A DNA stretch of 64,000 nucleotides from contig NZ_WIXN01000014.1 in NCBI RefSeq assembly GCF_010994035.1, positions 1-64,000 of the forward strand, read 5' to 3'. The DNA comes from Virgibacillus aidingensis (GTDB lineage Bacteria; Bacillota; Bacilli; Bacillales; Amphibacillaceae). The notes beneath the pieces are model-generated. The model did not search any database, was not told where the DNA came from, and worked only from the letters and a program-made list of their open reading frames with translations. Both the position numbers and the translations under genes were made by a program. Position 1 is the first letter of the stretch. Each line of letters starts with the position of its first letter. Of the stretch, positions 18,105 to 26,743 are shown in pieces.

Positions 18105-19469
18105 ATGCAAGATATTATTGATGCCATAGGAGGGTTTGTGTGGGGACCGTTCACACTAATTCTTCTGGTTGGTACAGGGATTTATTTAACGATCCGGCTC
18201 GGATTCCTGCAAGTAAGAGCACTGCCTTATGCATTAAAATTAGCATTCAGTCCTTCTAAACAGGATAAAAAGTCAAAAGGGGATATCTCCCATTTCCAGG
18301 CTTTATCGACGCAAATGGCTGCTACGATAGGTACAGGGAACATTGTTGGGGTAGCAACAGCTGTTATCTTGGGGGGACCGGGCGCTGTCTTCTGGATGTG
18401 GGTTACAGCACTGGTCGGGATGGCAACCAAATATGCGGAAGCTATACTTGCCGTTAAATACCGCGTGGAAAACAGCAGAGGTGAAATGTCCGGCGGGCCA
18501 ATGTATTATCTGGAAAAAGGGTTAAAACAAAAATGGCTTGCTATTCTATTTGCATTATTTGGCGCGGTGGCTGCTTTTGGAATTGGAAATACCGTCCAAT
18601 CAAAAGCTGTTTCGGATGCATTGAATGATACCTTTAGTATTCCGGCATGGTCTACAGGGATTATACTGACTATTTTGACTGGCTTGGTTATTATTGGCGG
18701 AATTAAAAGCATCGGAAGAGTTACTGCTTTTTTCGTTCCTTTTATGGCCTTATTTTACATTTTGGGTGGATTATTTATTCTTTTCATGAACATCGATATT
18801 GTACCGGCTGCAATCAATTTAATTTTTACTGATGCATTTACTGCACAGGCTGCCGGCGGGGGTGTACTGGGTACAGTTATCCGCTACGGGGTTGCACGCG
18901 GGGTGTTCTCCAACGAAGCTGGCCTCGGGTCTGCACCAATAGCAGCTGCAGCCGCAAAAACGGACTACCCCGGCCGTCAGGCTCTTGTGTCCATGACACA
19001 GGTCTTTATTGATACCATAATCGTATGTAGTATTACCGGGATTACCATCGTTATGGCTGATTTGGCAGGCACAGGAATCGAAGGCGGTTCCCTGACGAAC
19101 GCTTCCTTCACATTTTTCCTTGGTGATTTAGGTAATATCATTGTTACGCTAGCTATCGCATTCTTTGCTTTCTCAACATTGATCAGCTGGTCATACTATG
19201 GTGAAAAATGTTTTAGTTACTTATTCAACAGTGATAATCTAGTTCCTTATTATCGAGTATTTTTTGTTATCGTTGTATTTTTTGGCGCGATCGCCCAGCT
19301 GGACCTTGTATGGGGCATAGCCGACATTTTCAACGCATTGATGGCTATTCCGAACTTAATTGGACTCCTGGGTCTTTCCGGTGTAGTTGTCTATGAAACA
19401 AGGAAATTTATGAAAGTGCGGGAAGAGGAAAAAGAACAGGAAAGAGTTGAAAAAGCAGGCAGAGCTTAA
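18105..19469 (+). CDS. alsT: Alanine/glycine:cation symporter (AGCS family), AlsT-like
   Basis: A 454-residue sodium:amino-acid symporter with about eleven membrane segments. Family signatures include GTGNIVGVATAVILGGPGAV, MWVTALVGMATKYAEAILAV and GVFSNEAGLGSAPIAAAAAK. Members bring in alanine, glycine or glutamine with Na+; the exact substrate is not assigned. ATG 18105 follows AAAGGGGGAAGAAG. It is monocistronic, with a consensus-like promoter and a strong terminator. Confidence 0.88.
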   Translation: MQDIIDAIGGFVWGPFTLILLVGTGIYLTIRLGFLQVRALPYALKLAFSPSKQDKKSKGDISHFQALSTQMAATIGTGNIVGVATAVILGGPGAVFWMWVTALVGMATKYAEAILAVKYRVENSRGEMSGGPMYYLEKGLKQKWLAILFALFGAVAAFGIGNTVQSKAVSDALNDTFSIPAWSTGIILTILTGLVIIGGIKSIGRVTAFFVPFMALFYILGGLFILFMNIDIVPAAINLIFTDAFTAQAAGGGVLGTVIRYGVARGVFSNEAGLGSAPIAAAAAKTDYPGRQALVSMTQVFIDTIIVCSITGITIVMADLAGTGIEGGSLTNASFTFFLGDLGNIIVTLAIAFFAFSTLISWSYYGEKCFSYLFNSDNLVPYYRVFFVIVVFFGAIAQLDLVWGIADIFNALMAIPNLIGLLGLSGVVVYETRKFMKVREEEKEQERVEKAGRA

Positions 19470-19483
19470 TCTGCCGTTATAAG

Positions 19484-19518
19484 AGGATTGAGCCGTTATA
19501 CCGGCTCAATCCTTTTTT
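19484..19518 (+). terminator. Intrinsic terminator after alsT
   Basis: AGGATTGAGCCG at 19484-19495 pairs perfectly with CGGCTCAATCCT at 19502-19513, loop of six, followed by a run of T to 19518. Confidence 0.9.
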
Positions 19519-19643
19519 GATTCGTTAGCCCCCCTTGTTGCGCATAATGCAATCGCTCCAAAGCAAAATCTTCCGGAAAGTAAAGTACACATTGTCAGAA
19601 GCCCTTTAACAATAAGCCAGGTTTTATAATAGATAAGAAACCA

Positions 19644-20312
19644 TTAAGCTATCGGTTTAATACAAGCAGCATCATTATTTTTTGCTGCATTTACATAAGT
19701 ATCAACATCATATGCCGTAAAGGCTTCCTCCTGAATTCCCTGTATAAACTTCCGGGCATCTGCCGGTTTGTCAAAATTAGCGGCAATCCATTCCTCTTCC
19801 TTTGATTTAGGCAAGATAATCGGCATTCTGTGGTGAATGTCCTGCATAAAATCATTGGCTTCTTTCGTTAAAATAGTGCAGGTAAACAAAACTTTTCCAT
19901 CCTCTACCCATTTATCCCACAGTCCTGCAAATGCAAAAAGCCCTCTGTTTTCAACCTGAATTCTTTTAGGCTGTTTTCCGTTCTCCGTCTTTTTCCATTC
20001 ATAAAAGCTGTCTGCAATAATGAGGCAGCGTTTTTTCTCCATTAGTTTTTTAAAGCTCGGTTTCTCATGCGCAGTTTCACTGCGGGCATTGATCATTTTG
20101 TAGCCAATCTTTTCGTCCTTTGCCCATGACGGCACCAGTCCCCATCTCAGGTATCCAGCCCTTTTTTCTTTGCCGTCATGAATAACCGCCAGTACATCCT
20201 GGCCGGGAGCCACATTATAACTTGGCTCATAGTTTTCAATCCGATCCTGATTCAAGTCAAACGCCTTGATAATATCCAATTCATCTGCAAGCAGCGTATA
20301 TCTTCCGCACAT
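19644..20312 (-). CDS. SRAP-domain protein (SOS response-associated peptidase, YedK/HMCES family)
   Basis: SRAP proteins form a covalent thiazolidine link to abasic sites in single-stranded DNA through Cys2. The start is therefore placed at ATG 20312, giving MCGRYTLLAD with Cys at position 2; AAAGGTGG lies upstream. Other catalytic motifs are YNVAPGQ (Asn), LVPSWAKD, MINARSETAHEKPSF (Glu), CLIIADSFYEWKK (Glu) and IHHRMPIIL (His). The length of 222 residues is typical. It lies 26 bases past the glutaminase gene and may be co-transcribed with it. Confidence 0.9.
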   Translation of the reverse strand: MCGRYTLLADELDIIKAFDLNQDRIENYEPSYNVAPGQDVLAVIHDGKEKRAGYLRWGLVPSWAKDEKIGYKMINARSETAHEKPSFKKLMEKKRCLIIADSFYEWKKTENGKQPKRIQVENRGLFAFAGLWDKWVEDGKVLFTCTILTKEANDFMQDIHHRMPIILPKSKEEEWIAANFDKPADARKFIQGIQEEAFTAYDVDTYVNAAKNNDAACIKPIA

Positions 20313-20338
20313 TTTTGGCCACCTTTCAATGTATCTAT

Positions 20339-21361
20339 TTAGAATATGCTTAAATCCCATTGGTTGGCAATATGACGCAGCAGTCTGATGCCTGCAATAC
20401 TGTTTCCCTGTTCATCGAGGGCAGGACCATAAACACCAATGCCGCAGCCATTTTTAAATGGGAGGCTTTCCTCCCGCACCCTCGGCGGACTGACCGCAAT
20501 AATCCCCCCGGATACACCGCTTTTTGCGGGGACCCCAACGTAGGCCGCAAACTTCCCTGATGCATCATACATGCCGCAAGTCAACATTAATGCCTTGGAC
20601 AGCCTCGCTACCTGGCGGGGTATAACCTCTTCCCCTGTCGCCGGATCTTCCCCGTCGTTTGCCAGCACTGTCCCTATCTTGGCCAGATCGTCAATGGTAA
20701 TTTCTATTGAACACTGTTTGAAATAGGTCTCCAACGTAATATTTAAATCTGATTCAAGAAATCCTGTTTCCAGTAGATAATAGCCAATAGCCCGGTTCCT
20801 CATGGAAGAATCCCTCTCTGATTCATATACCTCTACGTTAATTTCCGGCCGATAACCAAGTATACGTTCAAACAGTTCAAATAAAGGATTTAATTTTTCA
20901 TCTGATGTATCCCCTTCAAGCATGGAACTTACTGTTATGGCACCGGCATTAATTAAAGGATTAAAAGGTTTTTCCAGCCGGTTTCTCATTTCCAGATGCA
21001 TAATCGAATTAAAAGCTTCACCGGTAGGCTCCACATCCACTCGATCAAGCACATAGGACACCCCCCTGGTCATACAGGCAACAATATAGCTGAACACCTT
21101 GGAAATGCTTTGAATGGTAAAAGATATATCTGTATCCCCGGAACGAATGGAAAGCCCATCACTGCCAAGAATGGAAATACCCAAATGGTTTTTATTCGCC
21201 TCACCTAATATCGGAATATAGGAAGCAACGTTTCCATCTTCCGTATGTTTCCGGTAAAAAGAAACCCAGTCATCAACATAATTCTGCAGCCATTCCTCCG
21301 TCGTTTCAGTATTCCAATTAGCTACACCCTGGACCAATATGATCACCCCGCAAATAGTCAT
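20339..21361 (-). CDS. glsA: Glutaminase
   Basis: Hydrolyses glutamine to glutamate and ammonia in the cytoplasm; it belongs to the serine-dependent beta-lactamase-like fold. The nucleophile motif SXXK is in FTIQSISKVFSY. Further family stretches are KPFNPLINAGAITVSSML, MRNRAIGYYLLE, MLTCGMYDASGKFAAYVGVP and AKSGVSGGIIAVSPP. At 340 residues it is longer than the usual 305-330. ATG 21361 has AAAAAGGA upstream, but TTG 21337, behind GCGGGGTG, would shorten the N-terminus and is a serious alternative. Confidence 0.9.
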   Translation of the reverse strand: MTICGVIILVQGVANWNTETTEEWLQNYVDDWVSFYRKHTEDGNVASYIPILGEANKNHLGISILGSDGLSIRSGDTDISFTIQSISKVFSYIVACMTRGVSYVLDRVDVEPTGEAFNSIMHLEMRNRLEKPFNPLINAGAITVSSMLEGDTSDEKLNPLFELFERILGYRPEINVEVYESERDSSMRNRAIGYYLLETGFLESDLNITLETYFKQCSIEITIDDLAKIGTVLANDGEDPATGEEVIPRQVARLSKALMLTCGMYDASGKFAAYVGVPAKSGVSGGIIAVSPPRVREESLPFKNGCGIGVYGPALDEQGNSIAGIRLLRHIANQWDLSIF

Positions 21362-21535
21362 TGTATTATCCTTTTTAATTCCTTACCCATTATTATATCG
21401 GATAGACTTGAATTATAAAGTATAGTACTCCCCCTATGGGTTAGGCTATTTTTTATCTTTCCCCTATACAAGAAAAGAATTACCTCCATGACAGACGGTA
21501 TACAGACTATAAGAGAATCCAAAATCCCCATTAAA

Positions 21536-21574
21536 AAACGGCCACCAATCCTGTAAAAAGATTGATGGCCGTTT
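21536..21574 (-). terminator. Terminator of the CAP-domain gene
   Basis: Arms at 21536-21550 and 21560-21574 (core AAACGGCCA and TGGCCGTTT) pair over 15 bases with one mismatch, loop of nine. The minus strand continues into T-rich sequence, about 45 bases past the CAP gene stop. Confidence 0.8.
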
Positions 21575-21619
21575 CTCTCATACGGTCTTTGGCATTACGC
21601 CTTCGTATAGATTAGTTAA

Positions 21620-22390
21620 TTATTTACCAATAAACATCTGTGTCCAGTGATTTCCCTGTTCTACATAGCCTACACCAATATGAGTGAAATCAGCGTTCAG
21701 GATATTGGCACGGTGGCCTTCACTGTTCATCCATGCGTTAACTACCTCTTGCGGGCTGCGCTGGCCTTTTGCAATATTTTCACCAGCTGTCCGGTAATTG
21801 ACGCCAAATTGCTGCATCATATCAAATGGTGAGCCGTAAGTCGGGCTATTATGATCAAAATAATTGTTCGCTGCCATATCACGTGATTTTTCACGGGCAA
21901 CCTTGCTCAATTCCGGATCAGCTTGCAATGGCTGCAGGCCATGCTTGCTTCTTTCTGCATTCGTCAATTCAACAACTTCCTGCTCAAATTGACTTAGTTC
22001 CTCAGCATTGTTATCTGTATTTTGTTTATCTTGCTCTGTTACTGTCTGTTCTTCCGAAGCATTGTTCTGCTCCTCTTGTTTTTCTGTTGCGCCTTCTTCC
22101 GGAGCATTATTCTGCTCTTCTTGTTTTTCTGTTACTTCTTCTTCCGGAGCATTGTTTTGCTCTGGCTGCTGTTCAACATTCTGTTCTGAATGCTGCTGAT
22201 GCTTGTTCCAAAACTTCTGCCAGAATTCATTTCCGGACAAATGCTTTTGCACCTTATTTATAGAATAGTAGATTTTATATGATGAATTCTGCTGTTCCTG
22301 GTCGGATGCAGAAGCTGCTGCAGTAGAGATAAATATACCACTGAATAAAATAGTAAATAAAGCTGTGATGATACTTAGTTTTTTCATCAT
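21620..22390 (-). CDS. Secreted CAP/SCP-domain protein, YkwD-like
   Basis: A signal peptide (about 1-28) is followed by a polar linker and a C-terminal CAP domain (about 125-255) with FEQEVVELTNAERSKHGLQP, SRDMAANNYFDHNSP, TAGENIAKGQRSP and AWMNSEGHRANILN. CAP proteins of Bacilli are extracellular; their biochemical role is unsettled. The linker carries three imperfect 15-residue repeats (EQNNAPEE..TEKQE), visible in DNA at about 22040-22170. ATG 22390 is used; GTG 22402 overlaps the AAAGGAG site. It is divergent from mreBH and has its own terminator. Confidence 0.85.
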   Translation of the reverse strand: MMKKLSIITALFTILFSGIFISTAAASASDQEQQNSSYKIYYSINKVQKHLSGNEFWQKFWNKHQQHSEQNVEQQPEQNNAPEEEVTEKQEEQNNAPEEGATEKQEEQNNASEEQTVTEQDKQNTDNNAEELSQFEQEVVELTNAERSKHGLQPLQADPELSKVAREKSRDMAANNYFDHNSPTYGSPFDMMQQFGVNYRTAGENIAKGQRSPQEVVNAWMNSEGHRANILNADFTHIGVGYVEQGNHWTQMFIGK

Positions 22391-22591
22391 GCTTTTGCTC
22401 ACTCCTTTTTTTGTTTTGCATTATCATCATAGCATGCATTTTTTGTCACATTCATGGTATAATTTTCCGCAATCAAAACTTGGAGGAAAAAAATTTTAGA
22501 AACCTTGTCTTCTCTGCAGTTTACCATCACCAAAAATCGGGTAAATTGGAAAAGGACAGTTACACAGGAAATTTTTACATCTATTATTCTA

Positions 22592-22621
22592 TTGACATCC
22601 TTGAAATCTGCTTCTTATATT
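22592..22621 (+). promoter_or_regulatory. Candidate sigma-A promoter upstream of mreBH
   Basis: TTGACA at 22592-22597 and TATATT at 22616-22621 with an 18-base spacer, within the roughly 460-base gap between the CAP gene and mreBH. It would give a long leader of about 220 bases. B. subtilis mreBH depends on SigI; no convincing SigI-type promoter was found here, although a run of five C occurs near 22660. Nothing else was recognised in the gap. Confidence 0.35.
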
Positions 22622-22850
22622 ACAAAACCCATTTTTTTGTAACCAAAATGTTACTTGATTTCCCCCTTATACATCCTTTAATTTATAATGTAGCACTATT
22701 TTAAAAAACGGTATTGCAAGATATGCCGCTTAAATAATTATTAATTGCAGAAACATGTGAGAAACCGGCTTTACTTTGAGTCATTGATGTACTTATACAG
22801 ACAGCAATGTAAAATCATGCAAAATAAAGGAAACAATGGAGGATTTAATT

Positions 22851-23858
22851 ATGTTATCCACTGCTGAAATTGGAATTGACCTTGGAACCGCCAATATACT
22901 TGTCTATTCAAAATCAAAAGGTATTGTATTAAATGAACCATCGGTTGTAGCGATTGATGTAAATACGAAAGAAGTGGTAGCAGTCGGAGCGGAAGCAAAA
23001 GAAATGGTGGGAAAAACACCGCAAAATATTATTCCGATACGCCCGCTGAAGGACGGCGTGATTGCTGATTATGATATCACGGCGAAAATGCTGAAAGAAT
23101 TCCTGAAAAAATTAAGCAAAAAAATCGGCCTGTCCATGAGGAAACCGGTCGTAGTAGTATGTACTCCCTCTGGCAGTACAACTGTAGAACGCCGCGCCAT
23201 CCATAACGCTGTCACCAGCTATGGGGCAAAACAGGTTCATTTAATTGAAGAGCCTGTCGCTGCTGCCATTGGTTCCGATCTCCCTGTGGATGAGCCGATC
23301 GCCAATGTTGTTGTAGATATCGGCGGAGGTACTTCTGAGGTAGGGATTATTTCCTTTGGCGGTGTTGTTTCATCCAATTCCCTGCGAATCGGCGGGGATA
23401 AAATGGACGAGGAAATTATCCATCACATCAGAAAGAATTATAACATTTTAATTGGAGAACGGACTGCGGAAAATATTAAGATGGAAATCGGCTACGCCCA
23501 TCCGGATCATACAGAACAAACACTGGAAATACGCGGGAGGGATATGGTAACCGGTTTGCCAAAAACCGTGACCATTACGTCTGCGGAAATACATGAAGCT
23601 TTAAAAGAATCCCTGGGACAGATTTTGGAAACAATCCGCGCCACACTGGAAAACTGCCCGCCTGAGTTAAGCGGGGACATTGTAGACCATGGCATCGTGC
23701 TGACAGGCGGCGGAGCCCTGTTAAATGGTATGAAGGAATGGCTTTCCAATGAAATTATCGTGCCGGTTCATATTGCGCCAAATCCGCTGGAATCAGTAGC
23801 GATTGGTACAGGACGTTCCTTGAAAATGATTACCAAACTGCAAAAGGCTACTAAATAA
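22851..23858 (+). CDS. mreBH: MreB-like actin homologue MreBH
   Basis: A cytoskeletal ATPase that organises lateral wall synthesis. The actin-fold motifs are clear: [19 protein letters not shown] (phosphate 1), [20 protein letters not shown] (phosphate 2) and [18 protein letters not shown] (adenosine). The wording of these stretches and the 335-residue length fit MreBH better than MreB or Mbl. ATG 22851 is chosen because ATGGAGGA lies eight bases upstream; an ATG at 22836 precedes that site. In B. subtilis MreBH positions the wall hydrolase LytE. The gene stands alone. Confidence 0.88.
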   Translation: MLSTAEIGIDLGTANILVYSKSKGIVLNEPSVVAIDVNTKEVVAVGAEAKEMVGKTPQNIIPIRPLKDGVIADYDITAKMLKEFLKKLSKKIGLSMRKPVVVVCTPSGSTTVERRAIHNAVTSYGAKQVHLIEEPVAAAIGSDLPVDEPIANVVVDIGGGTSEVGIISFGGVVSSNSLRIGGDKMDEEIIHHIRKNYNILIGERTAENIKMEIGYAHPDHTEQTLEIRGRDMVTGLPKTVTITSAEIHEALKESLGQILETIRATLENCPPELSGDIVDHGIVLTGGGALLNGMKEWLSNEIIVPVHIAPNPLESVAIGTGRSLKMITKLQKATK

Positions 23859-23934
23859 AAGAACCTGATTACCCGGAAGCCGGCAGGGAAAAACAATTAT
23901 GTGAATAATTCGTTCAATAAATATGATTAACTTG

Positions 23935-23963
23935 TTTACAAACCTTTCAGATAATTATATAAT
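23935..23963 (+). promoter_or_regulatory. Promoter of the CoA-transferase leader
   Basis: TTTACA at 23935-23940 and a perfect TATAAT at 23958-23963, spaced 17 bases. Transcription would start near 23970, about 240 bases before the first codon of the CoA-transferase gene. Confidence 0.65.
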
Positions 23964-23969
23964 AGGGTA

Positions 23970-24190
23970 TAGTTAATCATGTCTTAGAATAATTCCCATT
24001 CAAAAACACATGATACCAGGAAACAGCAGCAGGTCAATACGACCTCATGAGAAAACATTTCGAACGACAACAAAGACTGCCTAATCTGCCTGCAGTCCCA
24101 TTCCGGGGCCCTAGCGGCGGATACAAGCCAGTTCAAGTCATCGTTACAGCTTTTATGACTGTAATTGATTTGAACTGGCTTTTTTTATTT
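23970..24190 (+). ncRNA. Structured leader RNA with terminator, candidate attenuator or riboswitch
   Basis: The roughly 220-base leader ends in a strong intrinsic terminator placed only a few bases before the ribosome site of the CoA-transferase gene. Further local stems are visible: AGGTC/GACCT at about 24032-24046 and GACTGC/GCAGTC at about 24076-24100. No open frame with a ribosome site is present. I looked for T-box, SAM, TPP, lysine, ZTP and c-di-GMP signatures and recognise none. It could be a cis-regulatory leader for the operon or a free-standing small RNA. No known class is assigned. Confidence 0.5.
24126..24187 (+). terminator. Leader terminator before the CoA-transferase gene
   Basis: AGCCAGTTCAA at 24126-24136 pairs perfectly with TTGAACTGGCT at 24170-24180. 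An inner stem GTTACAG/CTGTAAT extends it, and a run of T to 24187 follows. Placed between promoter and coding region, it would block the operon unless read-through is regulated. Confidence 0.8.
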
Positions 24191-24212
24191 TATAGAGGAA
24201 GAGGTGAAAACA

Positions 24213-25367
24213 TTGTCAGGTGCATTAGAGCATATTCGAATTCTGGATTTATCCCGCGTCCTCGCCGGTCCTTATTGTACCATGATATTAGGGGATCTTG
24301 GTGCCGAAGTAATTAAAGTTGAAGCGCCGGGCGGAAGTGATGAGACCAGAAGATGGGGACCTCCTTTTAAAAAAGATGTGAGTGCCTACTACTTAAGTGC
24401 AAACCGGAATAAAAAAAGCATCACCGCCGACTTAAAGTCTGAAGAAGGAGTGGCTTTGATCAAAGAGCTCGTAAAGGTAAGTGACGTCATCATTAATAAT
24501 TTTAAAACCGGCACGATGGAACGCTTTGGACTGGATTACGACACCCTGGCAGAAATTAATCCGGGAATTGTTTCCTGCTCCATCACAGGATTCGGCGAAA
24601 CCGGGCCAAATAAAGATATACCCGGATACGATTTTATTATCCAGGCAATGAGCGGGTTTATGAGTATCACTGGAGATGAAAATTCCGGCCCCCAAAAAGT
24701 GGGTGTGGCAATCACGGATATTTTAACCGGATTGTATGCCTGTATTGGAATTCAGGGAGCCCTCTTGGAAAGAACTCAATCAGGAAAAGGTCAAAAGCTT
24801 GATATTTCACTATATGATTCTGCCGTAAGTGCGCTTGTAAATGTTGGAAGCAATTATTTGATGTCCGGTGAAATTCCGAAAGCACTCGGCAATCATCATG
24901 CAAACATTGTACCCTATCAAACTTTTAAAACCAGGGACGGTGAAATGGTTATCGCAGTGGGAAATGATAATCAATTCAGTATGCTGTGCAAGTTAATAGG
25001 AAAGCCGGAATATGCCACAGACCCGAGATTTAAAACAAACCCGGACAGGGTGAAAAACAGAGAGACCATCGTTCCGCTTTTGCAGAAGAAGCTATTGGAA
25101 AAAACAACGTCATATTGGCAGGAACAATGCAGGCAGCATAATATTCCATGCGGACCGATTCAAAACATTGCTGAGGTTGCCGGTGATCTTCAACTGCAGG
25201 CGAGGGATATGTTTGTAGATTATGACCATCCTACTGCCGGAGACATCAAAATGATCGGGAGTCCATTAAAACTATCCAGAACGCCTGTCACATTCAGACA
25301 GCATCCGCCTGATGCGGGCGAACATAATGAGGAAATTCTTGCACATTTAAAGATAAACAATAAATAA
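24213..25367 (+). CDS. CaiB/Frc family (class III) CoA-transferase, probably glutarate-type
   Basis: A class III CoA-transferase of about 384 residues. The N-terminus is canonical (HIRILDLSRVLAGPYCTM, GDLGAEVIKVE), and the catalytic Asp lies in KDIPGYDFIIQAMSGFM. Long stretches such as NRNKKSITADLKS, SITGFGETGP and IVPYQTFKTRDGEMVIAVGN resemble human SUGCT, the succinate-hydroxymethylglutarate/glutarate CoA-transferase. With the glutaryl-CoA dehydrogenase-like gene 13 bases downstream, I infer glutarate activation to glutaryl-CoA. TTG 24213 fits GAGGTGA spacing; GTG 24204 is the alternative start. Confidence 0.8.
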   Translation: MSGALEHIRILDLSRVLAGPYCTMILGDLGAEVIKVEAPGGSDETRRWGPPFKKDVSAYYLSANRNKKSITADLKSEEGVALIKELVKVSDVIINNFKTGTMERFGLDYDTLAEINPGIVSCSITGFGETGPNKDIPGYDFIIQAMSGFMSITGDENSGPQKVGVAITDILTGLYACIGIQGALLERTQSGKGQKLDISLYDSAVSALVNVGSNYLMSGEIPKALGNHHANIVPYQTFKTRDGEMVIAVGNDNQFSMLCKLIGKPEYATDPRFKTNPDRVKNRETIVPLLQKKLLEKTTSYWQEQCRQHNIPCGPIQNIAEVAGDLQLQARDMFVDYDHPTAGDIKMIGSPLKLSRTPVTFRQHPPDAGEHNEEILAHLKINNK

Positions 25368-25380
25368 GGAGAGGATCTAC

Positions 25381-26586
25381 ATGAATTTTGAATTTACAGT
25401 GGAACAAAAAATGCTGCGCACCACGGTAAGAAACTTTACGGACAAGGAGATTTTGCCGCATATTGCCCAGTGGGACAGGGAGGGTAAATTTGATCCCGCG
25501 ATCATACAAAAGCTTGCGGAACTTGGTCTGATGGGTGTATGTATCCCTGAGGAATACGGGGGCAGCGGCATGGATTATAATTCGCTTGCCATCGTTTGTG
25601 AGGAGCTGGAACGCGGGGATACTGCTTTCCGTACAGCCGTATCCGTGCATACTGGGCTTAACAGTATGACTATCCTGCAATGGGGAAATGAAGAACAGAA
25701 GCAGAAATACCTGGTACCACAGGCAAAGGGCGAAAGAATTGCCGCTTTTGGACTGACAGAACCGGGAGCAGGATCTGACGTGGCTTCGATGGAAACGACG
25801 GCAGTTAAAGAAGGGGATTACTACATCCTCAACGGACAGAAAACCTGGATCTCCCTTTGTGATACTGCGGATAATTTCCTTGTATTTGCCTATACGAAGG
25901 ATCGCTCCGAAAGACATAAAGGAATATCGGCATTCATTGTCGAACGCGACTGGGAAGGTTTTTCATCCAAAGCCATTAAAGGAAAACTGGGAATCAGAGC
26001 CGGAAATACCGGTGAGCTGTTCTTCGATAATGTAAAAGTGCCAAAGGAAAACATGCTGGGTGAAGAAGGTGAAGGATTTAAGATTGCCATGTCGGCCTTG
26101 GATAATGGAAGATTTACGGTTGCTTCCGGTGCTGTAGGACAAATCATGGCCTGTTTGGAAGAAAGCGTGAAATACTGCCATGAGCGAAAAACATTTGGAA
26201 AAGAAATCGGCAAGCATCAGCTGGTGCAAAAAATGATTGCTGATATGGAAGCCGGACTGCAAATGAGCCGTCTGCTTGTTTATCGGGCGGGGGAACTGAA
26301 AAACCAAGGTAAACGCAATACGAGAGAAACCTCTCTTGCCAAATGGCAGGCATGTGATTTTGCAAATAAAGCAGCAGATGATGCCGTACAGATCCACGGG
26401 GCATACGGGTTCTCCGATGAATATCCGGTTGAGCGATTCCTGCGCAACTCAAAAGCACCGGTTATTTACGAAGGCACCCGTGAAATCCATACAGTGATGC
26501 AGGCAGAATATGTACTTGGCTATCGCGAAGATAAGGAATTAAATAAAATGCTGCCTGCATGGAATGAAACAGAATACGCAAAATAA
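25381..26586 (+). CDS. Acyl-CoA dehydrogenase, glutaryl-CoA dehydrogenase-like
   Basis: A 401-residue FAD-dependent acyl-CoA dehydrogenase. Family motifs are FGLTEPGAGSDVASMETTA (flavin loop), GQKTWISLCDTADNF and APVIYEGTREIHTVMQAEYV, whose Glu is the usual catalytic base position. The stretch DTAFRTAVSVHTGL resembles the YRSAMSV segment of glutaryl-CoA dehydrogenases, where an Arg binds the distal carboxylate. That and the CoA-transferase upstream suggest oxidative decarboxylation of glutaryl-CoA to crotonyl-CoA. A short-chain acyl-CoA dehydrogenase of other specificity remains possible. AGGAGAGG precedes the ATG. Confidence 0.72.
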   Translation: MNFEFTVEQKMLRTTVRNFTDKEILPHIAQWDREGKFDPAIIQKLAELGLMGVCIPEEYGGSGMDYNSLAIVCEELERGDTAFRTAVSVHTGLNSMTILQWGNEEQKQKYLVPQAKGERIAAFGLTEPGAGSDVASMETTAVKEGDYYILNGQKTWISLCDTADNFLVFAYTKDRSERHKGISAFIVERDWEGFSSKAIKGKLGIRAGNTGELFFDNVKVPKENMLGEEGEGFKIAMSALDNGRFTVASGAVGQIMACLEESVKYCHERKTFGKEIGKHQLVQKMIADMEAGLQMSRLLVYRAGELKNQGKRNTRETSLAKWQACDFANKAADDAVQIHGAYGFSDEYPVERFLRNSKAPVIYEGTREIHTVMQAEYVLGYREDKELNKMLPAWNETEYAK

Positions 26587-26623
26587 ATCTTACTATTCAT
26601 CTATATATTTACGTTTTACACTG

Positions 26624-26686
26624 GGAGGGTCAGACTTCCGCCAGGCTAAAGTAAGCTGCATCAATCCGGCGGAGGGCTGACCCTCC
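26624..26686 (+). repeat. Large inverted repeat between operon genes
   Basis: A 19-base arm at 26624-26642 (GGAGGGTCAG...) pairs with 26668-26686 with two mismatches around a 25-base loop. It lies between the acyl-CoA dehydrogenase and semialdehyde dehydrogenase genes. It lacks a T run, so it may stabilise or partly terminate the message. Confidence 0.6.
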
Positions 26687-26743
26687 TGTGTTGATATTCG
26701 GGTGAATTATGCGATATGATAAGAAGAAAGGGAGGTTTCTGAC

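Noticed and set aside
24047-24316. 89-codon frame across the leader RNA
   Set aside because: It has no ribosome site, passes through the terminator hairpin and overlaps the start of the CoA-transferase gene in another frame.
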